This document shows positions 7,790 through 16,234 of a DNA stretch of 64,000 bases, one piece after another (the first letter of the stretch is position 1; each line of letters starts with the position of its first letter). This DNA is from JAVJSU01 sp040219275. GTDB taxonomy: Bacteria; Chloroflexota; Anaerolineae; Aggregatilineales; Phototrophicaceae. The stretch is taken from NCBI GenBank assembly GCA_040219275.1, contig JAVJSU010000043.1, forward strand, positions 1 to 64,000. The letters are read 5' to 3'. A program made the translations under genes and the position numbers. The notes beneath the pieces are model-generated. The model was not told the origin of the DNA. It worked only from the letters and a program-made list of their open reading frames with translations, and ran no database searches.

Positions 7790-8734
7790 ATGATGCACAG
7801 GCAGATCGGCACACTTTCCCCACAAGCGCCTTATAATTTTCCACTCGTGCTGGAAATCCTCCGGCGATATGCCCATCCCACGCTTGACCATGTCCATCAA
7901 GATGCCTATTGGCGTGCGTTGCATGTGAGCAGTGGCAACGCACATGGTTTAGCACTGATTCGCGTGAACTTGCTGGAGAATGATGATTTAGGCGTTGCGC
8001 TAATGGCTACAACATTGGACTCAACTGACTCCATTGACGATAGCGATTTGCTGGCGGAAGTACGCCACATTCTCGGCTTGGACATGAACGTCCCACCCTT
8101 TTATGTATATGCCCGCACACAACCGGAATTATGGCAGGTCGTCGCGCCGCTGGAAGGTGTGCGCTGGTTACGCACGGCGACGACGTTCGAGGCGCTTTGC
8201 ATGACGATTATCGAACAGCAGATCGCATGGACGGCGGCACAACGCGCTCAACGCTGGCTGGTGGAATGGGGCGGACATACGCTTAATTATGACGGAAAAC
8301 CTTATTTTGCTTTCCCGACGGCGGAGCAAATCGCCAACAGTACAGAAGAAGAACTCACGCCCCTAAAAATCACATTTCGACGGATGCGCCTGTTGATTCA
8401 CGTCGCGCAGAGTGTCGTGCGTGGTGAGATTGACCTCGAACGCTTAAAGCAGACATCACCACAGGAAGCGTATTCGGTGTTAACAGGAATTAAGGGCATC
8501 GGGCATTGGACGGCGGCGTGGACATTGGCGCGGACACAGGGCAGTTTTGCCTATGTCGGGCATAATGATGTGGCGTTACAGGCGGCGGTTAATCATTATT
8601 TTTACGGCGGAACGGGTAAAATTCCGGAGGCACAGGTGACGGAAACATTCGTCCGCTATGGCGAGTATGCCGGACTAGCGGCGCATTATACGATTCTGCG
8701 CTGGGTGCTGGATCGTTATGAACCGACCCGCTAG
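7790..8734 (+). CDS. alkA: DNA-3-methyladenine glycosylase II (AlkA-type, HhH-GPD)
   Basis: Base-excision repair glycosylase that removes alkylated purines. The family landmarks are clear: TIIEQQIAWTAAQRA (residues 139-152, the I-x-x-Q-Q helix), the helix-hairpin-helix LTGIKGIGHWTAAWTLA (231-247), and the catalytic Asp260 in the VGHNDVALQAAV segment. At 314 residues it includes an N-terminal AlkA-like domain of about 120 residues. The gene overlaps the convergent response regulator by four bases: the shared CTAG at 8731-8734 gives a stop to both strands. Confidence 0.9.
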   Translation: MMHRQIGTLSPQAPYNFPLVLEILRRYAHPTLDHVHQDAYWRALHVSSGNAHGLALIRVNLLENDDLGVALMATTLDSTDSIDDSDLLAEVRHILGLDMNVPPFYVYARTQPELWQVVAPLEGVRWLRTATTFEALCMTIIEQQIAWTAAQRAQRWLVEWGGHTLNYDGKPYFAFPTAEQIANSTEEELTPLKITFRRMRLLIHVAQSVVRGEIDLERLKQTSPQEAYSVLTGIKGIGHWTAAWTLARTQGSFAYVGHNDVALQAAVNHYFYGGTGKIPEAQVTETFVRYGEYAGLAAHYTILRWVLDRYEPTR

Positions 8735-9096
8735 CCCAACGTCGCGTGAAGTTGACTCTTGATCGACTCGACGCTGACGGGTTTATGGAAGTAGGCTTCG
8801 TAGTTGCCACTCACAATGAGTTCTTTATCTTCCGGGCGGGTGTTGCGTGCGGTGACGACAATAATCGGAATATCGGCTGTTTGGGCGCGATTGCGGATAA
8901 TCTTCGTAAACAGGAAGCCATCCATTCCCGGCAGGAGAATGTCCAACAGAATCGCCGCGGGACGGGTCGTTTCGATGTAGCTCAATGCTTGTTCCGCAGT
9001 CTCGACTTCAACTGTCGCATACCCGTACATTTTTAGCAGTGTACCGAATAAATCACGATTGGATTTATCGTTCTCAACGATCAAAATGGGTTTCAT
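8731..9096 (-). CDS. single-domain response regulator (CheY-like)
   Basis: A receiver domain without an output domain. Glu8 and Asp10 in LIVENDKSN form the acidic pocket. Asp52 (ILLDILLPGMDG) is the phosphoacceptor, Thr82 and Lys105 (AYFHKPVS) complete the active site. Such single-domain regulators act by protein-protein contact. GAGGAAG precedes the ATG. No histidine kinase is adjacent. The 190 bases upstream to the SlyD gene are AT-rich and hold its terminator and presumably this gene's promoter. Confidence 0.9.
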   Translation of the reverse strand: MKPILIVENDKSNRDLFGTLLKMYGYATVEVETAEQALSYIETTRPAAILLDILLPGMDGFLFTKIIRNRAQTADIPIIVVTARNTRPEDKELIVSGNYEAYFHKPVSVESIKSQLHATLG

Positions 9097-9220
9097 GATC
9101 GCTTCCTCTATTAATAATTGTTGATTAATTAATATTTTACACTGGTTAATTGATAAAACAATTGAAAAATAATCAATTATTTATGAAGAACAAACGTCTC
9201 CAGATTACAGCTAAGCCAAT

Positions 9221-9256
9221 AAAAAACGACCATATCCGTGAAGATACAGTCGTTTA
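9221..9256 (-). terminator. rho-independent terminator of slyD-like gene
   Basis: On the minus strand AAACGAC and GTCGTTT pair, with partial inner pairing (TGTATC/GGATATG), and a run of T follows. It lies 32 bases past the SlyD-like stop codon. Confidence 0.75.
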
Positions 9257-9287
9257 TCATTAATTTTGGATCAGACGGACGGTTTGT

Positions 9288-9824
9288 TTATTCGTCGTCG
9301 TCATCATCCCAATCTTCGTCGTCCCAATCGTCATCTTCCATCAAACTGTGGGGATGACCATGTTCGAGTTCTTCTGCATCAGCGGCGCGCAGGGTCACAA
9401 CTTCGACATCATACGTGACGACCTTGCCAGCCAACGGATCGTTGAAGTCCAGCACGATTGCGTCGTCCAGCACTTCCTTAACGAGGGCTTCGATCATGTA
9501 ACCGTCTTCATCTTCCAGAAGCAGTTCCATGCCGGGTTCGATGGTGTCTGAATCCGGGAAGTCATCACGATCAATGGTATCGGTGTTTTCTTCGTCATAA
9601 TCGCCATATGCGTCTGCGGGTTGCAGTGTGACGCTGAATTTATCGCCGACCTTCTTGCCGGTTAATGCGTTTTCCAGTCCGGGTACGATATTTTCCGCAC
9701 CATGCAGATATTCAAGCGGTTCATTCGCAGATGCTTCGTCCATCTCGACACCTTCTACGGTCAAGACATACGCAATACCAACGACGACCCCGTCTTTAAT
9801 TTCACTTACTGTGGTTGTTGCCAT
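9288..9824 (-). CDS. slyD: FKBP-type peptidyl-prolyl isomerase, SlyD-like
   Basis: Cytosolic prolyl isomerase and folding helper. The FKBP core is interrupted by an IF (chaperone) domain as in SlyD: an opening segment ending EPLEYLHGAENIVPGLENAL (residues 36-55), VGDKFSVTLQPADAYGDYDE, then the inserted part with EPGMELLLEDEDG, and the return strand DFNDPLAGKVVTYDVEVV. The C-terminal tail is very acidic (Asp/Glu/Trp) and has only a short His-Gly-His-Pro-His patch instead of the long metal-binding tail of the Escherichia coli protein. GAGGTAAAT precedes the ATG. Confidence 0.9.
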   Translation of the reverse strand: MATTTVSEIKDGVVVGIAYVLTVEGVEMDEASANEPLEYLHGAENIVPGLENALTGKKVGDKFSVTLQPADAYGDYDEENTDTIDRDDFPDSDTIEPGMELLLEDEDGYMIEALVKEVLDDAIVLDFNDPLAGKVVTYDVEVVTLRAADAEELEHGHPHSLMEDDDWDDEDWDDDDDE

Positions 9825-9995
9825 AGGTGTTATTTACCTCAAAATCACTGACCACCGAAACACGGGTCAAACAGTCGGGCATTATAGTGGCGAACGCCCC
9901 GGAATGGAATGCCTGGCGTGCAAGAATTGTGTTAATTTTTTCGCAAATGCTCGCACAGTAACTTTACGATCAATGACTAGAGCGTAGGCGACCCG

Positions 9996-10026
9996 TTGAG
10001 GACTTAACCGACTCCCTTTGTATAAT
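9996..10026 (+). promoter_or_regulatory. predicted sigma-70-type promoter
   Basis: TATAAT at 10021-10026 has TTGAGG at 9996-10001, spacing 19. The start codon at 10062 is 36 bases past the -10 box and is preceded by AGGAGGGT. Confidence 0.5.
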
Positions 10027-10061
10027 GCCTAAATCGCCTAAATACCCATCAGGAGGGTCAC

Positions 10062-10727
10062 ATGGCAACATGGGTTGCACATTTTCGGCTGGTAGAAGCC
10101 TTGCTAGAACGCGTGTTTGATTTTGAGCGCCGGTCATTTTTGGTCGGCAACATCGCGCCGGATTCCGGTGTGCTGACGGCGGATAAAACCGGCTATGAAC
10201 CGTCCTCGGATGTGTCGCATTGGCGCGGCACGGGACGGGATATTCTACCGGAGCAATTTTACGCCGATCATCTCGCAGATCAGACCTTTAGCGCGGATGA
10301 ATATGCCTTTCGCATGGGTTATTATTGCCATCTGATCGCAGATCAACTCTGGGCGGAGCACATCTGGCGACCCAAAAAAGAAACCCCGCTCTATGCCCCC
10401 GTAAAAGACGATCCCCAATTTGCATGGGAGATCAAGAAAGATTGGTACGGGCTGGATTTCCTCTATCTGCAAGACAATCCGCAGAGCATCTTTTACACCG
10501 ATTTCGTCCACATTGGCGCTGTGCCGGATTATATCGACGATGTGTTCCCCGCAGGTGCGTTTACCCAACGTGTCAAAGATACCCAATCCTTTTATCTCAA
10601 CCCGCCGGATTGGGATTTAGAACGTCCCTATATGTACCTCAACCGTCAGGAATGGGACGATTACATCACCCTGACGATTGAAGCGTTACAGGATGTGCTC
10701 ATCGCCAAAAATGTGGCGCAAAATTGA
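10062..10727 (+). CDS. zinc-dependent phospholipase C-like protein
   Basis: Resembles the zinc-dependent phospholipase C / S1-P1 fold family. Likely metal ligands are His7 (WVAHF), Asp34 (GNIAPDSG), His53 (VSHW), His70 (FYADHLAD) and the GYYCHLIADQLW segment (His90, Asp94). There is no signal peptide, so unlike secreted phospholipases it would stay in the cytosol. Proteins of this kind are widespread in Chloroflexota and Firmicutes without assigned function. AGGAGGG precedes the ATG. It appears monocistronic. Confidence 0.7.
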   Translation: MATWVAHFRLVEALLERVFDFERRSFLVGNIAPDSGVLTADKTGYEPSSDVSHWRGTGRDILPEQFYADHLADQTFSADEYAFRMGYYCHLIADQLWAEHIWRPKKETPLYAPVKDDPQFAWEIKKDWYGLDFLYLQDNPQSIFYTDFVHIGAVPDYIDDVFPAGAFTQRVKDTQSFYLNPPDWDLERPYMYLNRQEWDDYITLTIEALQDVLIAKNVAQN

Positions 10728-10822
10728 TGTTTAAGACCATATTATAGCATTCTCAATAGGTGACTGGATTTTCCCTATCGCCTAACCCCTTCCCCAATAA
10801 CCAACGTGCGTTCCGGTAGATC

Positions 10823-10855
10823 AACGCCGTACACAACCCGCGTGCGGCGTTTTTG
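10823..10855 (+). terminator. probable terminator
   Basis: AACGCCG and CGGCGTT pair around a 15-base loop, followed by TTTGTT. It lies 95 bases past the phospholipase-like stop codon. Confidence 0.5.
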
Positions 10856-10965
10856 TTGATCGCGTTAGTTCATGATGACTTCAAGAGATTCATAGCGCCT
10901 GCACATGAGGTTATCACTCAAATAGAGCTTTACACCGCGATAATTTAATTCTGGCTAACTTAACT

Positions 10966-10993
10966 TTGGTTAAATCACTTATTCAGGTAAAAT
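10966..10993 (+). promoter_or_regulatory. predicted promoter of exported protein
   Basis: TTGGTT at 10966-10971 and TAAAAT at 10988-10993, spacing 16, 37 bases before the ATG at 11031. Confidence 0.5.
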
Positions 10994-11030
10994 GCAGAAC
11001 AAAATCTGACACATCCTGAGGAGTCTCGTA

Positions 11031-11585
11031 ATGAAAAAATACTTCGCGCTCATTTGCGTTTTGATGCTGATTATGATGATCGTGCCTGTGCTGGCGCAGG
11101 ACGATGGCGGGCAATTGCAACCGGACGAAGACCCGACCTTCGCCACCGTGCCGATGACCAATGGCTTCTCGCCGGATCCGTGGATTGTCACTGTGCTGGC
11201 GGGTGGTCCGGTGAATATGGCGAACGAAGCGGCGGAAGGCTGTTTTGGCGGTGTGGCGGCAGTGCCGGATGTCAACATTGAATGGCTGGAAGAAAGTACG
11301 GGCGCGGTACGGGTGTTCTTTATGTCACTCGCAGACACAACCATCATCATCCGCGACCCTGAAGGCAACTTCCTCTGTAACGATGATAGTGGCATCTCTG
11401 GCGCGAACCCGCTTGATCCGGCAGTGCTGATTAATGCGCCTATGGTCGGCACCTATAACATCTGGATCGGTACCTATCTACAGGATGAACTCGCCGCAGG
11501 TTATCTGATGATTACGGAATTCGCCGACACCTATCCGGGGCAGATCATCTCCAACATGATGGGAACGATTATTGAGCCGGAATGA
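11031..11585 (+). CDS. exported PPC-like protein
   Basis: Function unknown. Signal peptide at residues 1-22 (MKKYFALICV..., ends LAQ). The mature part is one beta-rich domain of the PPC-like kind common in Chloroflexota: two cysteines (EGCFGG and FLCNDDSG) about 50 residues apart that may form a disulfide, a strand TTIIIRDPEGNFLC, then LINAPMVGTYNIWIGTY. The same C-x-x-D-D and GxYxIWxG pattern is common in exported proteins of this phylum. GAGGAG precedes the ATG. A bidirectional terminator follows. Confidence 0.8.
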   Translation: MKKYFALICVLMLIMMIVPVLAQDDGGQLQPDEDPTFATVPMTNGFSPDPWIVTVLAGGPVNMANEAAEGCFGGVAAVPDVNIEWLEESTGAVRVFFMSLADTTIIIRDPEGNFLCNDDSGISGANPLDPAVLINAPMVGTYNIWIGTYLQDELAAGYLMITEFADTYPGQIISNMMGTIIEPE

Positions 11586-11623
11586 ACCTGTTTCGTAAAC
11601 ACGGAAAAGCGTAACATAACAAC

Positions 11624-11673
11624 CAAAAAAGCGGGTGGATCATGATACTTATGAGCCACCCGCTTTGATTTTT
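11624..11673 (+). terminator. bidirectional terminator
   Basis: AAAGCGGGTGG (11628-11638) pairs perfectly with CCACCCGCTTT (11656-11666), with T-rich runs on both strands. It serves both the exported protein on the plus strand and the convergent gene ending at 11697. Confidence 0.85.
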
Positions 11674-11696
11674 ACCGTGTTTAAGCCAGCAAAATG

Positions 11697-13100
11697 CTAG
11701 TCGTTGGAGCCGATGCCGATGTGGAATGCGACCACATAATCACCGAAAGTCCGCATTTCGTAGCTTCGCATGATCGGCGTGTAGGCAAAACCGATGGACT
11801 CTGCATCAATCGGCAAGGTCAGCATAGAATCGGTGTTGCTCCCGCTCAATGTGCGTCGGTTTGTCCGTGAGACCGTTGCGTTGCGGAGGCTGGTGCTTTC
11901 TCCCCAGCAGGACGCAGAACCGGCATCATCGCAAAAGACTGTCGCACCGTCATTATCGACGATAAAGTTATATTCGTTGTCGATCAACCCGATCAGCGGA
12001 TCCATCGACTGAACGACGGAGAACATATATACGGACGGATTAACCCCCGAAAGCACCATGCCGGACGTGATGCCCAATGACAGCGGATCTCCCGCGCCAT
12101 CTGCTGACGAAAGCAACATGCCTTCAAGAATCAGCACGAATTCGCCGGGCTGGCTGTTGAAACCGCCTACCACGATTTCGATATTCGCCATATTGCTATA
12201 GTTGAAGGTGTTGAAGGTCTGCGACGATGTGACATTACTCGGCGGGACTAATCCGGTAGTCGGCAGGTTCACGCTATAGTAGCTGGCATCGGCATTATCG
12301 TCATTGCACAGCCCATCGCCGGAAGCCGCATCACGGATAGACAGGATCGGGTCGAAGCCGTTCAAGCCGATTACGGTTGCGGTGTAGTTGGAATCAGGAC
12401 GCATCTGCACAACAGTCACGACCACGCCATTATCCGCGACGAGGTTGCCATTGCAGTAAATCGGTTCGCCAATCGGTCCATCCGGCACGCTGACGGTAGA
12501 GGTTGTTGTCGATGTGGTTGATGATGTACTCGATGTACCTGCGCTTGCATCAATATCGTCTTGCGTTAAACCATTCAAGCTCACACCAATTAGTTCGACC
12601 GCGTCGATTTCCGTCCAGATGCCTTCACTCTGCTGGTCGATCTCGATTTGCACGCCGTTGGTGAAGAACTCGTTGCCAAATAAGCGGGAAATACTCAGCG
12701 AGAAAACGCCTGGGCAGGTCGTATCATCAATGGCGCTATCAGGGATTTCTACGGGTGATCCATCCGGTGTGAGTAGCGACACCGAGGTGATTGTCCCCGG
12801 ATTATAATTCACGTAAATGTTGATTTCACGGGCTTGTACGGATTCGCCATAATAGAGTGTGATAGTTTCCACCGTGCCGGAATCCAACGATGCCCACGCA
12901 TTCACGGAATCGCCACATTCGAGCGCGTTCGGTGCGCCGGTTGCTTGATTGGCGCTATAGTCGGGGTCATCATATTGGCTGGAAGCAGTCGCACTGCTCG
13001 CCCACTGGCTGATCGTTTCTTCACTGCCCGGTTGTGCGCTGACGACTCCGCCAAGCATCACCAGCAAAATCACCGCACTTACACTGAACTTTTTGAGCAT
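11697..13100 (-). CDS. exported protein with discoidin-like N-terminal domain
   Basis: Function unknown. Signal peptide at residues 1-22 (ends VVSAQ). Residues 30-175 resemble a coagulation factor 5/8 type C (discoidin) beta-sandwich: ASSATASSQYDDPDYSANQA, GAPNALECGD, then a closing WTEIDAVELIGV. A Thr/Ser linker (about 188-210) leads to PPC-like repeats with cysteines (LCNDD, FCDD). The design suggests binding to a surface glycan and display outside the cell (inference). The start ATG has AAGGA upstream. The repeat-rich gap 13101-13550 lies before it. Confidence 0.75.
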   Translation of the reverse strand: MLKKFSVSAVILLVMLGGVVSAQPGSEETISQWASSATASSQYDDPDYSANQATGAPNALECGDSVNAWASLDSGTVETITLYYGESVQAREINIYVNYNPGTITSVSLLTPDGSPVEIPDSAIDDTTCPGVFSLSISRLFGNEFFTNGVQIEIDQQSEGIWTEIDAVELIGVSLNGLTQDDIDASAGTSSTSSTTSTTTSTVSVPDGPIGEPIYCNGNLVADNGVVVTVVQMRPDSNYTATVIGLNGFDPILSIRDAASGDGLCNDDNADASYYSVNLPTTGLVPPSNVTSSQTFNTFNYSNMANIEIVVGGFNSQPGEFVLILEGMLLSSADGAGDPLSLGITSGMVLSGVNPSVYMFSVVQSMDPLIGLIDNEYNFIVDNDGATVFCDDAGSASCWGESTSLRNATVSRTNRRTLSGSNTDSMLTLPIDAESIGFAYTPIMRSYEMRTFGDYVVAFHIGIGSND

Positions 13101-13263
13101 AACGCTTGCATCCTTGTTTACGATAATGAGGTCAAAAAAGGTTAGGTGTTTTTATCATAATCGTGAACAGAGGTTACGAAGCGTTAAGAAGCGGGATTTT
13201 AAATCACCGCCCCAACTAATGCCTTTCAGGGATAGGTTTTTTGTGGTCGATTTCTTACTGTTA

Positions 13264-13401
13264 CCGCCAATGGCTGAAACCCATTGGCTACGCTAGTGTA
13301 AAACCCTGCTGAAGCAGGCTGTTCTTCCCGAACATTTGTGAAAATAGTCCACTTCAGTGGGGTTTCTAAAATCAGAGTAGCATTGAGGTTTCAGCTCAAT
13401 G
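13264..13401 (+). repeat. tandem-hairpin intergenic repeat, copy B
   Basis: Four short palindromes in a row: CCAATGG/CCATTGG, CCTGCT/AGCAGG, CCACT/AGTGG and CATTGAG/CTCAATG. Each has CTGAA or its complement TTCAG in the loop. The first three match the minus strand of 1-121. It lies in the 450-base gap between two minus-strand genes. The rest of the gap (13101-13263 and 13402-13509) shows no gene. Confidence 0.85.
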
Positions 13402-13509
13402 TGGGACAAATTCAACCAAACAGTTAAACACCTGAACCTACCACTGAAAGCCCCAACGCCCTTTCCAAAATTTTGGAGAGGGTGATGATGTAAGAAAAAA
13501 CTTGAGCTT

Positions 13510-13540
13510 TTCTCTGTGTCCTTTGTGCCTATGTGGTTAG
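13510..13540 (+). repeat. CTCTGTGTCCTTTGTG-type dispersed repeat, copy 1
   Basis: A short degenerate repeat of the 'TCTCTGTGTCCTTTGTG' type, related to segments at 37608-37655, 47193-47222 and, inverted, 18621-18661. It ends 10 bases from the stop codon of the minus-strand gene at 13551. Confidence 0.65.
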
Positions 13541-13550
13541 AATTTTTCTT

Positions 13551-14282
13551 CTACTTCACAATGTCTAGCGATTCGATGATGAGTTTTTGCGGGGAGGGTA
13601 CATCAATCAGACCAAAGCCGAAATTGCCCTGTGGTGTGACGACAGCATATTGATTATCAATCCACGCGACGAAACCGAGCGCCCCTTTTGGCGAACGCGG
13701 GGTATCCAGCACAACCGCGCCATCCACGCTGAAAATCACGCGATCTTTCCGCCAATCAATCGTGTAATCATGGAAATCCGCCATGAGCGACTCGTCTAGC
13801 GCGCATTCATCCACTCCAATCGCCCGCTGACCCAATCCCCATAGCGCACGATACAAAAACGGCACACGCATCATCACGAAGGCGAACGGAGCGAACGGCA
13901 CCAGCGCATAAAACAGCGGACGGGTGGCATCGAAAACGCCTGCTTTCCAGCCATGCCCCGCCACGCCTTTTGCGAGTGGCATGTTATTCGGGGGCGATCC
14001 ATAAAAAAACCAGAGCGCACGCGGCAAGCTAAAATGGCGTTCGTTGGGCGCGTAGGGATGATTCCAGAAGCCGAAGCCCGCCGTGCCGCGAATGTCTCCG
14101 TCAAAACGGGCGCGGATAGTCAGCACGAGTGGCGGCGAACAATCGAACGCGTCGCGCCGTAAATAGGTGCTGAGTTGTGCGTCATGATAGGCGGATTTTT
14201 CAGCAGGCGGGACAGTCAGCACGTAGGCTTCACCGTCGCGTTCAACCAGTCCGCGTCCAATTTGTGTGGGATGGAAGGGCAT
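13551..14282 (-). CDS. concanavalin A-like (GH16-like) protein
   Basis: Looks like a concanavalin A-like beta-sandwich related to glycoside hydrolase family 16: LVLTIRARFDGDIRGTAGFGFW at residues 52-73 and FHDYTIDWRKDRVIFSVDG near the C-terminal half, followed by LGFVAWIDNQ. The family-16 catalytic motif E-x-D-x-x-E is not visible, so it is probably not an active hydrolase. There is no signal peptide. It begins 3 bases after the stop of the DedA/VTT membrane protein, so the two form an operon. Confidence 0.65.
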   Translation of the reverse strand: MPFHPTQIGRGLVERDGEAYVLTVPPAEKSAYHDAQLSTYLRRDAFDCSPPLVLTIRARFDGDIRGTAGFGFWNHPYAPNERHFSLPRALWFFYGSPPNNMPLAKGVAGHGWKAGVFDATRPLFYALVPFAPFAFVMMRVPFLYRALWGLGQRAIGVDECALDESLMADFHDYTIDWRKDRVIFSVDGAVVLDTPRSPKGALGFVAWIDNQYAVVTPQGNFGFGLIDVPSPQKLIIESLDIVK

Positions 14283-14285
14283 GGA

Positions 14286-15068
14286 TTAATCGCTCACTGG
14301 CGTTTGTTGATTTACAGGCGGCGTGATGGCGTGGGTATCGGTTTTGCGCTTTTCTTCCATTTCAACCTCATCGTCAATCCGGGCTTGACGGACTTTGAGG
14401 TAACGGGCGGCGACAATGCTGGCGATAAACACCATCACCGACGATGATACAAGTTGCCCGTCAAATTGCAGATGACCGGATGTCCACTCGACATCCACCG
14501 ACGCACCCAGCGCGGCGAACACATACACCGCGGACAAATTGCCGACGAATGTGCCGAGCATAAACACCCGAAACGGCATGTGGATATTCCCCGCGACGAA
14601 GCTCACGATGTCATACGGACCTTGAATCAAGCGCAGAGCGACCAGCGATTCAAAGGCATTTTGGCGCATAAAACGGGCGATTTTCTGGGCGGGACGGCTG
14701 AATAACCCGACCTGCTCATCCTGTTTGATTTCCACCGCGAAGACTTGTCCGGCGTAATACGGCAAAATCGCCGAGAGTGTGGTGGCGATCATGCCATAGA
14801 CAAAGCCCCAGAACACGCCGAAAATCGCGCCACCCGCCGCAATCAGGATGATCGTTGGGATGAGCGTGAACGGGCGCAGAACCGTCGCCACGAATAAGAA
14901 CACCAGCGGACCGTACCAATACGAGGTCAAATAATGTTGTGCGTCTTGAATGAGTTGCGTGGGCGTGAGTTGGCGTGAGTCGAGGATGAAATAAATGCCA
15001 CCAATCGCGCCAATCCAGAAGCAGACCACCACGATTTGCTTGGCATAAGTTTTTAACAGTCGTAACAT
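14286..15068 (-). CDS. TVP38/TMEM64 (VTT, DedA-like) membrane protein
   Basis: Integral membrane protein of the SNARE-associated/VTT family, related to DedA lipid scramblase-like proteins. Segments seen: an N-terminal membrane helix (residues 10-30), the family core FTLIPTIILIAAGGAIFG with GFVYGMIATTLSAILPYYAG, a cytosolic loop with FMRQNAFESLVALRLIQGPYDIVSFVAG, and further helices to about residue 225, then a charged tail. AAGGACAG precedes the ATG. It is followed by the GH16-like gene. Confidence 0.85.
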   Translation of the reverse strand: MLRLLKTYAKQIVVVCFWIGAIGGIYFILDSRQLTPTQLIQDAQHYLTSYWYGPLVFLFVATVLRPFTLIPTIILIAAGGAIFGVFWGFVYGMIATTLSAILPYYAGQVFAVEIKQDEQVGLFSRPAQKIARFMRQNAFESLVALRLIQGPYDIVSFVAGNIHMPFRVFMLGTFVGNLSAVYVFAALGASVDVEWTSGHLQFDGQLVSSSVMVFIASIVAARYLKVRQARIDDEVEMEEKRKTDTHAITPPVNQQTPVSD

Positions 15069-15184
15069 GGCTGTCCTTGTTTCATCCAGAAGACCTGTCT
15101 CTACACTCTATTCTGGCAGGAGAATGCACGCAGTTCAAGCGGTTAGCATTAAGATTATGGCGCGTCGCGGTCTGCGTAGGGCGA

Positions 15185-16060
15185 TTATCGGTCATGTGAG
15201 CCGTCGTCGGGACGCGCAACAATCGCCTGCAACACGGATAGTAAATCCGGCGTTTCCGGCGCATCTTTGAAGTGTGCCATGCGCTCGTAAACCTCATGTG
15301 CCGCGCTATGAAACCCGTCCGGCAAGCCCGCGGAGGCGAAAGTTTCTGCGATTTCGTCCATCTCCCCGGCAAATCGCCACGCTTTGGCGGTCACACGGCG
15401 CACCCGTTCGCCCGTTTGGGTGGCGTATTCAGGATCGCGCTCCGACCATTGCGCTTCAAGTTCGTCGCGCACACCGAGCGCCTCTGCTCCGGCGAGGATC
15501 AAACTGAGCAGAGCGGTTGTGCCTTTGGTATTGGCGGCGAATACCATCTTCAACGCGGAGGCTTTCCCGATCTCGTCGCCGATGACTTCGGTTTCCAGCA
15601 CACCCCCTGAAAATAGACTTTCAACCTCCGGCGCGGCTTGACCGGACAGATACAACCATGTTTGTTTGGGCTGGGTTGTCGGTCCGCCGATGATTCCGCC
15701 ATCGACAAAGGTGATTCCAGCCTGGTGCATTTTATCGCCGATACGTTTTGCTTTTTGCGGAGAAATAGCGTTGGCATCCACATACATGCCCTGAAAACCA
15801 TGCGCGATCACGCCCTCAGCGAGTTGCTCTGCGGCGTGGGGCGGACACACACTGACGATTACGGCGCATTGCTCGCAGAGTGCTGTCAGCGTGACGACAT
15901 CAATTAAGCCTGACTCATTTGCGCGCGCTCTGGTGTCATCACTGCGCTTTTCGGATGCCCATAAAACGCGGTAGCCACTTTGTCGCATCATGGCGGCGAT
16001 AAAGCTCCCCATCGCGCCGGGATGCAGGATGCCCACCGGAGTATTTTTGTCGATTGCCAT
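15185..16060 (-). CDS. NAD(P)-binding dehydrogenase, 6PGDH-like with DUF1932
   Basis: A beta-hydroxyacid dehydrogenase-type enzyme. The N-terminal Rossmann domain starts at VGILHPGAMGSFIAAMMRQS (residues 8-27, Gly-x-x-Gly-x-x-Gly variant). YVDANAISPQKA and FVDGGIIGGP are typical of the class, and Lys171 in the GKASALKMVFAANTKG segment fits the catalytic lysine. The C-terminal helical part matches DUF1932. Substrate unknown. GAGGT precedes the ATG. The next gene downstream on the strand, the VTT protein, starts 116 bases away. Confidence 0.85.
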   Translation of the reverse strand: MAIDKNTPVGILHPGAMGSFIAAMMRQSGYRVLWASEKRSDDTRARANESGLIDVVTLTALCEQCAVIVSVCPPHAAEQLAEGVIAHGFQGMYVDANAISPQKAKRIGDKMHQAGITFVDGGIIGGPTTQPKQTWLYLSGQAAPEVESLFSGGVLETEVIGDEIGKASALKMVFAANTKGTTALLSLILAGAEALGVRDELEAQWSERDPEYATQTGERVRRVTAKAWRFAGEMDEIAETFASAGLPDGFHSAAHEVYERMAHFKDAPETPDLLSVLQAIVARPDDGSHDR

Positions 16061-16140
16061 TGCAGAATTACCTCAGACTATCTCACGTACAGAAGAATGC
16101 CGAGTATAACGTATCCGCTCAGGTGAATGAAACGTGACAA

Positions 16141-16176
16141 TCAAAAACAGGGACGACCCGTGTGGATCGTCCCTGT
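16141..16176 (-). terminator. terminator of groESL
   Basis: On the minus strand a perfect 10-bp stem (ACAGGGACGA with TCGTCCCTGT, 16176-16147) is followed by TTTTTGA. It lies about 60 bases past the groEL stop. Confidence 0.8.
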
Positions 16177-16187
16177 AAAGTTTTAAG

Positions 16188-16226
16188 CGAGCTGCTAAAA
16201 GCTAAGAGCCAAAGGCTAACAGCTAA
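16188..16226. repeat. partial copy of the 130-bp dispersed repeat
   Basis: GCTAAAAGCTAAGAGCCAAA and flanks repeat text found at 171-199 and 40743-40768. It ends 8 bases from the groEL stop codon, again beside the 3' end of a minus-strand gene. Confidence 0.55.
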
Positions 16227-16234
16227 AAGCGATC

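Larger units (their letters stand above)
10728..11030. other. intergenic region
   Basis: About 300 bases without a gene. It holds a short piece (CTAACCCCTTCCCC, about 10784-10797) that is the reverse complement of text at 35320-35340, a terminator-like hairpin (10823-10855) and the promoter of the exported protein at 11031. Confidence 0.6.
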
